Below, piece by piece: positions 57,958 through 64,000 of a stretch of 64,000 nucleotides of DNA. The stretch comes from an uncultured Eubacteriales bacterium. Lineage in GTDB: Bacteria; Bacillota; Clostridia; Oscillospirales; Acutalibacteraceae. A program made the position numbers and the translations under genes. The stretch is from positions 207,304-271,303 of the forward strand of contig CAJUDG010000004.1 of the NCBI GenBank assembly GCA_910584745.1, written 5' to 3'. Numbering within the stretch: the stretch's first letter is position 1; the number at the start of each line of letters is the position of its first letter. Under the pieces are notes generated by a model, which searched no databases, was not told the origin of the DNA, and saw nothing but the letters and a program-made list of their open reading frames with translations.

Positions 57958-58371
57958 TTACGCCAAGTCGTCGGGCCCGAAGGCCATGGGCAAAAGCTCC
58001 TCAAGGGTCATGATTTTTATATCTTTTCCGTCTGTCATGATTATATCAAAATCAGGCTTGCAGAACTCCCGCATCACCTGCCGGCACACGCCGCAGGGGG
58101 TGCAGAAGAAGTCGGGTTCCTTATCCTTCCCGGCCCCCGCTACGGCTATGGCGGCAAAATTTCTATGTCCGTCCGCCACGGCGCTGAATATGGCCGTGCG
58201 TTCGGCGCAGCAGCCGTTAAAGGCGGCGGTCTCCACGTTGCAGCCGGTGTACACCGTGCCGTCGTCACACAGCAGCGCGGCGCCCACGGCAAAGTTCGAG
58301 TAGGGGCAGTAGGAGCGCTCCCGGGCTTTCAGCGCCTGGGATATGAGCTCTCCGGCTTTTTCCAGCTTCAT
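57958..58371 (-). CDS. cdd: cytidine deaminase
   Basis: 137 residues from the ATG at 58371; a GTG three codons upstream is possible. The zinc site is CNVE (Cys, and catalytic Glu in CCAERTA) and PCGVCRQ, the three-Cys form of small tetrameric enzymes. SYCPYSNFAVGAAL is the substrate strand. It converts cytidine to uridine. It follows the kdgK-like gene with only a few bases between or overlapping, and precedes pdp. Confidence 0.95.
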   Translation of the reverse strand: MKLEKAGELISQALKARERSYCPYSNFAVGAALLCDDGTVYTGCNVETAAFNGCCAERTAIFSAVADGHRNFAAIAVAGAGKDKEPDFFCTPCGVCRQVMREFCKPDFDIIMTDGKDIKIMTLEELLPMAFGPDDLA

Positions 58372-59321
58372 CTTGCACACACCTTTCCGGCGGCTAAGAC
58401 CGCCTCCAGCTCCTCCCGGGTGGGGAGGCCCTCGTTGTCGCTCTTATGGCTTATCTGTATGGCCCCGATGGCGTTGCCCCGGCGGGCGGCCTCCGAAAGG
58501 GACAGCCCCTCTATCAGGGCGCTTATCACGCCCACCGCGAAGCCGTCCCCGGCCCCCACGGTGTCCACTATGCGCTCCACCGATACGCCGGGGGCATAGC
58601 CGCCGTCGCTGGAGTCCGCGGAGTAGTATGCACCGTCGCCCCCCAGCTTCACTATCACCGAGCGGGCCCCCATGCCGTGGTAGTACGCGGCGATATCCCG
58701 CTCGTGCCCGTGGCCTGTCAGAATCTTCCCCTCGGCTATCCCGGGCAGGACCAGCTGGGCATAGCCCGCCAGCCGGTTCAAGGACTTCACCATGGTCCCC
58801 TGGTCCGGCCAGAGCTGGGGCCGCAGGTTGGGGTCGAAGCTTACGGGTATATCCAGGGCCGAGGCCCGGTCCAGCAGGCGGACTGTGGCAGACATGGCGC
58901 TTTCAGATACGGCGGGGAATATGCCGGTGACGTGCAGCCAGTCTATGCCGGAGAGGTCCAGCCCATCCACGTCCTTTGGGGCCATCCTTGAGGCCGCCGA
59001 GCCCCGGCGGTAGTAGGCTATCTCCGGGTCGCCTTTCTGCGTGCTGCCCTTTAGCATAAGGCCGGTGGACTGCTCGGCGGTCATAGAGACCAGCGCCGTG
59101 TCTATATGGTTTTCAGCCATGCCGTCAAGTATCTGCCGGCCTATGGGGTCATCCCCAAGCCGCGTACAGTACACCGGGGTATGCCCCAGCCGGGCCAGGC
59201 CCACGGCCACATTGTACTCGGCCCCGGCGATGGAGCTTATAAAGCGGCGGGCCTGGCTTAAGGGCCCAGGCTCCTCGGCCATGAACAGGCCCATGGGCTC
59301 GCCTATCAGTAATACCTTCAT
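58368..59321 (-). CDS. PfkB-family sugar kinase, 2-keto-3-deoxygluconate kinase-like
   Basis: 317 residues from the ATG at 59321 (GGGAGA upstream). N-terminal GEPMGLFMAEEPGPL and GAEYNVAVGLARLG, with SFDPNLRPQLW in the middle, are typical of KdgK. The PfkB signature DTVGAGDGFAVG near 255 holds the catalytic Asp. Possible substrates are 2-keto-3-deoxygluconate or a related sugar acid; ribokinase activity is less likely. Neighbours are manA upstream and cdd downstream. Confidence 0.85.
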   Translation of the reverse strand: MKVLLIGEPMGLFMAEEPGPLSQARRFISSIAGAEYNVAVGLARLGHTPVYCTRLGDDPIGRQILDGMAENHIDTALVSMTAEQSTGLMLKGSTQKGDPEIAYYRRGSAASRMAPKDVDGLDLSGIDWLHVTGIFPAVSESAMSATVRLLDRASALDIPVSFDPNLRPQLWPDQGTMVKSLNRLAGYAQLVLPGIAEGKILTGHGHERDIAAYYHGMGARSVIVKLGGDGAYYSADSSDGGYAPGVSVERIVDTVGAGDGFAVGVISALIEGLSLSEAARRGNAIGAIQISHKSDNEGLPTREELEAVLAAGKVCAR

Positions 59322-59323
59322 TT

Positions 59324-60283
59324 TTATTCTCCCTCTATGCCCACGGCCACTAAGGCGCACCTGCCCTTTACGGTGACAGCGCCGGTGCCCGCCGGTATGA
59401 ACAGGGTGTCCCCGGGGGCGAAGTCAACGGTATTCTCGGGGCCTATGACCTGCCCGCAGCCCTCTACGGCTGTCAGGGACATAAAGGACCCGCCGTCAAC
59501 AGTGAGCTCTATTTCATCATCAACCGTGAAGCGGTCGGTGGTGAAATACTTGCATTTTCCAAGCCTTGCCACGCTGCCGCCACTGATGGGTTTCTCCTCT
59601 GGAACAGCGGCTGCGCCCTCAGAAGGGGTGAGCCTGCTTACCGCCAGAGCCTTCTCGATGTGCAGCTCCCGGGGCTTTCCGTCGGCCCCCAGGCGGCCGT
59701 AGTCGTAGACCCTATAGGTGCAGTTGGAGTTCTGCTGTATCTCGCAGATCAAAATGCCCGCGCCGATGGCGTGCAGGGTCCCGGCCTCGATAAAGGACAC
59801 GTCCCCGGGATGGACCTCCACCCGGTTCAGCACCTCCTCGACGGTGTTGTCCTCAATGCGCTTTCTGAACTCCTCGGGGGTAACGGCCCGGTTCACGCCG
59901 AAGTACAGGCTGGCCCCCGGGTCGCAGTCCACGATGTACCACATCTCGGTCTTGCCGTACTCGTGCTCGTGCTCCAGGGCGTACTCGTCGCTGGGGTGGA
60001 CCTGGATGGACAGGGACTCCTTGGCGTCAATAAGCTTTATGAGCACCGGGAAATTGTCGAATTTTTGCACATTTTCCCCCAGCACCTCCGGGTGGGCCTT
60101 GAAGTATTCGCTGAGCGTTACACCGCCGCTCCCTGATATGCTGCACTGGCCCGCCGGGTGGGTGGACAGCTCCCAGCTCTCGGCCACCTTTTCAAGATCG
60201 CAGGGCTTATGGTAGACGTCCCGCAGCTTCGTGCCGCCCCAGAGGTAGTCCTTAAAGGCGGGGCTTAGCTTCTCTATCTTCAT
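59324..60283 (-). CDS. manA: mannose-6-phosphate isomerase, class I
   Basis: 319 residues from the ATG at 60283 (GGAGG upstream). Zinc ligands fall in SIQVHPSDEYA (Gln, His), KTEMWYI (Glu) and the His of EAGTLHAIGAG; the cupin fold is complete. The short bacterial form interconverts mannose-6-P and fructose-6-P. The kinase gene starts three bases after its stop, so the two are almost certainly cotranscribed. Confidence 0.94.
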   Translation of the reverse strand: MKIEKLSPAFKDYLWGGTKLRDVYHKPCDLEKVAESWELSTHPAGQCSISGSGGVTLSEYFKAHPEVLGENVQKFDNFPVLIKLIDAKESLSIQVHPSDEYALEHEHEYGKTEMWYIVDCDPGASLYFGVNRAVTPEEFRKRIEDNTVEEVLNRVEVHPGDVSFIEAGTLHAIGAGILICEIQQNSNCTYRVYDYGRLGADGKPRELHIEKALAVSRLTPSEGAAAVPEEKPISGGSVARLGKCKYFTTDRFTVDDEIELTVDGGSFMSLTAVEGCGQVIGPENTVDFAPGDTLFIPAGTGAVTVKGRCALVAVGIEGE

Positions 60284-60311
60284 TTTCTCTCCTCCGTATA
60301 TTATAATTTGA

Positions 60312-60338
60312 GAGCGGGGAGACATATCCTCCCCGCTC
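60312..60338 (-). terminator. hairpin between PBP and manA
   Basis: GAGCGGGGA and TCCCCGCTC pair with a short loop. On the minus strand it is followed by TCAAATTATAATA, a weak T-run that also holds a TATAAT, so it could be a terminator for the PBP gene overlapping the manA promoter. Confidence 0.5.
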
Positions 60339-60344
60339 AGGGTC

Positions 60345-61694
60345 TCAATATATAAGCTCAGAGAGCACCGCGTTTACTACGCCGCCCGCAGCTCCAAGGC
60401 TGTTATTGCTCTCCTCCACCAGCACTGCGAAGGCGATGGGATAGCTCTCGCTGTCGCAGAAGCCCACCATCCAGCAGTTGGGGTCCTGCTCCTCGTTTAT
60501 CTCGCCGGTGCCGGTCTTGGCGCAGACGTTAAGGCCCTCGGGAAAGAGCCAGTCCCCGTAGTAGGTGGAGACGTTGCCGCGCATCATGGCCTTGAGGTTA
60601 TTGGCCTGGGCCTGGGTCATTAGCGTGCCGCCAGAACCGCCAGGGCCCCCGAACAGGCCGCCGTCCTCGGTCAGCCGGGGCTCAACGTATGTGCCGCCGT
60701 TGGCTATGGCCCCCATGACCGTCATCATATGATAGGGGTTCGCCAGCACCGTGTACTGGCCCACTCCGGCCCAGCCCAGCTGGTTTGCGTTGGCCCCGGA
60801 TAGGTCACACTCGCTCTCGGCTATCTCGATGGAGCTGAAATCCAGAGGCTTATTGAAGTCCAGTTTCTCGGCCGCCTTTTGCAGATCGGCCGCGCCGATG
60901 TCATTGGCCAGCTTCGCGAAGTACAGGTTGCAGGAGTTGCCAAGGGCAGCCTGCATATCCTGCTCCCCGTGATAGCCAAGGCAGGTGATATCGCTGCCGC
61001 CGATATCCTCGCTCTCCTCGCAGCTGTAGGTGAGCTCCGTCCAGGTGTCCGGCCACTTCTCCATGGCCGCAAAGCAGGTCACCAGCTTGAAGGTGCTGCC
61101 CGGGGTAAAGGCACCAGAGAGGGTGTTGTCCAGGTACGCGCCCTTGTATTCGGGGTCGCTGTCGATGTTCTCCGGCACGTTCATGGGGTCATAGCCCGGG
61201 GCGCTGACCTTGCAGAGGATGTTGCCGTTCTTATAGTTGTAGAAGATGGCCCCGCCGTTATGGCCCTCCATGGCGTTATAGGCGGCGGCGCAGGCCTCCG
61301 AGTCCAGTGTGAGCTTTAGAGTGGTCCCAAGCTCTGAGAAAACGGTGCGGTTCAGGCCGAAAATGGGGTTATAGCCGGTAAGCTTATTCTGAAAGGTGTA
61401 CTGGGCGCTGGTGCTTATAAAGCCGTCGGTGTCCCCCACGGTGTGCAGAAGCGCCCGGCGGGTGGTCTCGCTGTCGCTGTAGACGCGGCTGCCGTCCTCG
61501 GTATGGGCCAGGAGGTTGCCGTCCCGGTCCTCGATATCCCCCAGCGCGCCGTCGATGTGTATGTGGCCGTTATATGGCTGCATGACCCACTGGCTGCCGT
61601 GTATGAACAGGTTCAGCAGCAGCCAGCCCACGCCCCCCAGAAACGCAAACAGCAGGATATACAGGACGATAGAGCGCAAACCCACCGTTTTCAT
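60345..61694 (-). CDS. class B penicillin-binding protein (transpeptidase)
   Basis: 449 residues. One N-terminal membrane anchor at about 9-30, then an extracytoplasmic part. Active-site motifs: SxxK as STFK near 199, SxN as SCN near 256, KTG as KTGTGE near 393. The segment before the transpeptidase domain is short, lacking the full PBP dimerisation domain of FtsI or MrdA; it resembles the PbpA-type proteins of clostridia and actinobacteria. It cross-links peptidoglycan. ATG follows GAGGTGACACA. Confidence 0.9.
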   Translation of the reverse strand: MKTVGLRSIVLYILLFAFLGGVGWLLLNLFIHGSQWVMQPYNGHIHIDGALGDIEDRDGNLLAHTEDGSRVYSDSETTRRALLHTVGDTDGFISTSAQYTFQNKLTGYNPIFGLNRTVFSELGTTLKLTLDSEACAAAYNAMEGHNGGAIFYNYKNGNILCKVSAPGYDPMNVPENIDSDPEYKGAYLDNTLSGAFTPGSTFKLVTCFAAMEKWPDTWTELTYSCEESEDIGGSDITCLGYHGEQDMQAALGNSCNLYFAKLANDIGAADLQKAAEKLDFNKPLDFSSIEIAESECDLSGANANQLGWAGVGQYTVLANPYHMMTVMGAIANGGTYVEPRLTEDGGLFGGPGGSGGTLMTQAQANNLKAMMRGNVSTYYGDWLFPEGLNVCAKTGTGEINEEQDPNCWMVGFCDSESYPIAFAVLVEESNNSLGAAGGVVNAVLSELIY

Positions 61695-61714
61695 TGTGTC
61701 ACCTCTTTTTTCTC

Positions 61715-61791
61715 AGTATATTTACGGCCTCCGGCAAGACCGTGGGGCGCTGCCCCACACCCTGCAAGGTGCCTAACGCACCTTGACCGCG
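61715..61791 (-). repeat. triple-hairpin intergenic repeat, copy 2
   Basis: On the minus strand the order is AAGGTGC...GCACCTT, GTGGGGC...GCCCCAC, then a small GCCGGAGGC hairpin. Between hairpins the words GGTCAAGG, CTTGCAGGGTGTGGGG and GGTCTTG match copy 1 at 2072-2150. It fills the gap between the aminotransferase and PBP genes. Confidence 0.65.
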
Positions 61792-63053
61792 TCTTTTACT
61801 GCGTCAGCCAATATATCTAACCCTTTGCGCAGTGTTTTCTCGTCTATCAGCAGCTCCGGCATGACCTTTATCACCGAGTTACCCCGGCCCACACGCTCCA
61901 CTATAAGGCCATTCTTAAAGGCAATATCCAGCACCCGCTTGCTCATGGTGCCCGGGGCCTTGTCACCGTCGCAGCCCGCAAGGTCCACTCCCCAGACATA
62001 CCCCACGCCCCGGGTGCTTATCTTGCCCGGCGCCAGGGCCTCTATCTTCTGCATATACTCCTCAAATATGCCGGACTCCTTCTGTACCTTCTCCTCTACC
62101 TCCTCGCCCAGCATCATCTCAAGCCCGGCCTTCGCCGCCACCATAGAGAGCTGATAGCCCCGGAATGTGCCGTTATGCTCCCCAGGCTCCCATATATCCA
62201 GCTCCGGCTTTATGAGCACCAGGGCAAAGGGCATACCATAGCCGCCGATGGACTTCGACTGGGTGACGATATCCGGCACTATCCCGGCCCGCTCGAAGGA
62301 GAAGAACCAGCCCGTTCTGGCACAGCCCACCTGCACGTCGTCCACGATGAGCAGGATGTCGTGCCTGTCGCAGAGCTCCCGAAGCCCTCTCAGCCACTCG
62401 GCGGGCATGGGGTATATGCCGCCGTCGGCCTGGGTGGTCTCTAAGATGAAAGCGGCGGGCTTCTCCACGCCGGAATGGTCGTCGGTAAGCAGGGTCTCGA
62501 TATATTTCAGCGTGTCCAGCTCCGGGAACATATAGGGCGCGGGCACATGGGTCACGTGCTCCAATGGCACGCCCGCCCCGGCCCGGCTGGCCGCGTCTGT
62601 AGTCAGCGCAATGCTTCCAAGGGTCATGCCGTGAAAGGCCCCCATCAGGGCGAATATCCCCGGACGGCCCTTTACCTTCCGGGCCAGCTTTAAGGCGGCC
62701 TCTACGGCGTTGGTGCCGGTGGGGCCGGGGAACTGGAGCTTATAATTCAGCCCCCGGGGCTTTAAGACTTTTTCTTCGTAGAATTCGATGAACTCCCGCT
62801 TGGGCTCGGTGTACATATCAAGGGCGTGCATAACGCCGTCGCCCTGTAAGTATTCCACTAAGCGGTCGCGGATAAGGTCCGGGTTATGGCCGTAGTTCAG
62901 CGCTCCTGCCCCGCAGAAGAAGTCGATGTACTCCCTTCCATCCTCATCGTAGAGGAAGGGGCCCTTGGCCCGGGTGAACACCGCGGGGAAGTTGCGGCAG
63001 TAGGACCGCACCTCGGATTCATAGCTCTCGAAAATTCCTGTGTTTTGGTTCAT
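61773..63053 (-). CDS. class III aminotransferase, EctB-like (diaminobutyrate--2-oxoglutarate type)
   Basis: 426 residues, PLP fold type I. VRSYCRNFPAVFTRAKGPFLYDEDG at the start, GPTGTNAVEAALKLAR, DDVQVGCARTG and the Schiff-base lysine in TQSKSIGGYG closely follow EctB/Dat-type enzymes, which transfer an amino group from glutamate to aspartate semialdehyde to make 2,4-diaminobutyrate. No ectA, ectC or NRPS gene is near, so the end product is unknown. Its 3' end overlaps the repeat at 61773-61791. Confidence 0.85.
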   Translation of the reverse strand: MNQNTGIFESYESEVRSYCRNFPAVFTRAKGPFLYDEDGREYIDFFCGAGALNYGHNPDLIRDRLVEYLQGDGVMHALDMYTEPKREFIEFYEEKVLKPRGLNYKLQFPGPTGTNAVEAALKLARKVKGRPGIFALMGAFHGMTLGSIALTTDAASRAGAGVPLEHVTHVPAPYMFPELDTLKYIETLLTDDHSGVEKPAAFILETTQADGGIYPMPAEWLRGLRELCDRHDILLIVDDVQVGCARTGWFFSFERAGIVPDIVTQSKSIGGYGMPFALVLIKPELDIWEPGEHNGTFRGYQLSMVAAKAGLEMMLGEEVEEKVQKESGIFEEYMQKIEALAPGKISTRGVGYVWGVDLAGCDGDKAPGTMSKRVLDIAFKNGLIVERVGRGNSVIKVMPELLIDEKTLRKGLDILADAVKDAVKVR

Positions 63054-63250
63054 GTTTTACCATCCTTTCTACCATGGGAGCTGCCCATGATTCAGCGATC
63101 TACGACGTTCAGCCTTTGGCTGAAGCCGGGGCTAATAAAGCGGCAAATAAATTTGCAGGCCAATACGTTTTACTTTTTGGATTTTGGCCTAAATATTATT
63201 CTATCACAAACCATCAGGAAATGGAAGGGTATGGAGAAAAGTTTACAAAA
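63054..63250 (-). other. leader region of the aminotransferase gene
   Basis: About 200 bases. Two small hairpins are visible on the minus strand, GGCTTCAGCC-like near 63110-63130 and CATGGGCAGCTCCCATG at 63072-63088. No recognisable riboswitch or strong promoter; the best -10 is TAGAAT near 63195-63210 without a good -35. Confidence 0.3.
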
Positions 63251-63275
63251 AAGCTCCGCCCCCGAGGGGGCGGAG
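63251..63275 (-). terminator. terminator of the partial BspA/SLH gene
   Basis: GCTCCGCCCCC and GGGGGCGGAGC pair perfectly around GA; the minus-strand exit is TTTTTTG. Confidence 0.85.
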
Positions 63276-63289
63276 CCCGTTAATAAAGC

Positions 63290-64000
63290 TTAGAGATCTT
63301 TAGCGTTATAGAGGAAGGTGACTATCTGTCCCCTGGTGCAGGTCCTGTCGGGCCCGAACTTGTTGCCGCCAATACCGCTGGTTATGCCGTTTTCAGAGGC
63401 CCAGCTTATGGCCTTCTGGAAGTCGGAATTGGACGGCATATCGCTAAATGCCGCCACGTTCTCCGGCTCGGGCTTGCCCGCGGCCCGCCAGATAAACGTC
63501 ACAGCCTGGGCCCTGGTGCAGCCCTTCCCGGGGCTGAACTTCCCGCCTCCGGTGCCGCTGGTAACATCCTTCTCCACCGCCCAGCTTATGGCCCGCCGGA
63601 ACTCCTCGGACTTGGGCATGTCGGCAAACTGGTCGGTGACAGTCACCTCGGGACTGCCGTTGGCGCGGTACAGGAAGGTCACAATCTGGTCCCGGGTGCA
63701 GGTCTTCCCGGGGCTGAACTTCCCGCCGCCGGTGCCTGCGGTGATGCCGCTTTCAACGGCCCAGTTTACAGCGTCAGCGAAGTAATCAGTGGATTTCACG
63801 TCAGTGAAGTCGGTGGAGGGGGTGGGGTCGGTATTGCCGGTGTAGTTGTAGTGCATGGTGGCGTTAAAGAGAGGGTCATTATCTCCGTCTTTGTTTTCTT
63901 TTGGTATGCTTTTCCACTGCTCCTCGGTGCCTGCAAAGTACACATTGTAGAGAGACAGGATATTTGAGAAACGCGGGATAAACCGGGATGGGACGGGAAG
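63290..64000 (-). CDS. SLH-domain surface protein, 3' part (start outside window)
   Basis: The frame stays open to the window edge, so this is the C-terminal 236 residues of a longer protein. VYFAGTEEQWKSI followed by FNATMHYNYTG is the usual closing segment after BspA-type LRR repeats. A short Pro/Thr linker leads into three SLH domains (FTDVKSTDYF, FADMPKSEEF, FSDMPSNSDF), each ending in the TCTRxQ-VTFLYR-like helix. It is a paralogue of the island protein at 9831-13460, with the same end architecture. Confidence 0.88.
   Translation of the reverse strand, partial: LPVPSRFIPRFSNILSLYNVYFAGTEEQWKSIPKENKDGDNDPLFNATMHYNYTGNTDPTPSTDFTDVKSTDYFADAVNWAVESGITAGTGGGKFSPGKTCTRDQIVTFLYRANGSPEVTVTDQFADMPKSEEFRRAISWAVEKDVTSGTGGGKFSPGKGCTRAQAVTFIWRAAGKPEPENVAAFSDMPSNSDFQKAISWASENGITSGIGGNKFGPDRTCTRGQIVTFLYNAKDL

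Noticed and set aside
1..64000. CRISPR arrays, tRNA or rRNA genes
   Set aside because: No regular repeat-spacer series, cloverleaf or rRNA-like sequence was seen; the 21-base phased TCTAAAT sites are too short and too few.

Overview
The window looks like chromosome of a moderately high-GC Clostridia-type Firmicute, most likely a gut Oscillospiraceae-like spore former. This rests on two T-box leaders, consensus sigma-A promoters with 17-bp spacers, a BofA-like sporulation gene, NrdR, a MurE that looks diaminopimelate-type, SLH/BspA surface proteins and a clostridial-type long isoleucyl-tRNA synthetase. Taxonomy is inferred; there is no rRNA or tRNA gene to confirm it.

Layout. (a) 1-3.7 kb: T-box-controlled leuA and a sodium:solute symporter. 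(b) 3.7-16.7 kb: an accessory island built from pieces of several mobile elements. It holds two tandem large serine recombinases wrecked by truncation, a +1 frameshift and a nonsense codon; a PD-(D/E)XK-like ORF; an ICE-type ORF remnant; a beheaded ABC ATPase with its intact permease and ArsR-like regulator; an apparently intact tyrosine integrase; a 1209-residue BspA-LRR/SLH surface protein with a long structured 5' leader; a coupled XRE regulator plus unknown protein; and an ICE-type sigma-like gene joined to a third recombinase fragment. Much of it is AT-rich compared with its flanks. (c) 16.8-23.8 kb: two paralogous membrane-anchored small proteins around a divergent GNAT/HAD pair, then T-box ileS and an overlapping HAD hydrolase. 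(d) 23.8-31.1 kb: FGGY kinase, then an envelope-stress-like block (ECF sigma, membrane partner, response regulator, histidine kinase, HtrA protease). (e) 31.1-37.4 kb, minus strand: murE, GyrI-like, pepC, murF and GNAT, several overlapping. (f) 37.6-46.8 kb: RING/zinc-ribbon membrane protein, galU, APH-like kinase, nrdR, ABC-F, mtaB, a GNAT gene with a candidate leader peptide and SD-sequestering hairpin, and a two-domain polyphosphate:AMP phosphotransferase. (g) 46.8-56 kb, minus strand: nagA, bofA-like, rnr, murD, ABC exporter, an AT-rich membrane protein, sirtuin and xth. (h) 56-64 kb: cyclophilin, then a minus-strand set of nucleoside salvage and sugar genes (manA, kdgK-like, cdd, pdp), a class B PBP, an EctB-like aminotransferase and the 3' part of a second BspA/SLH protein.

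How it works together. The backbone is housekeeping: peptidoglycan precursor synthesis (murD, murE, murF, galU, PBP, nagA, manA), aminoacyl-tRNA supply sensed by T-boxes, RNA decay and tRNA modification, and envelope surveillance. No complete new multi-gene system is evident. The observations that most deserve testing are the structured leader of the BspA/SLH gene, the leader-peptide attenuator before the GNAT gene, the kinase-HtrA pair with oppositely charged cytoplasmic tails, the XRE/unknown gene pair, and a triple-hairpin intergenic repeat present twice.
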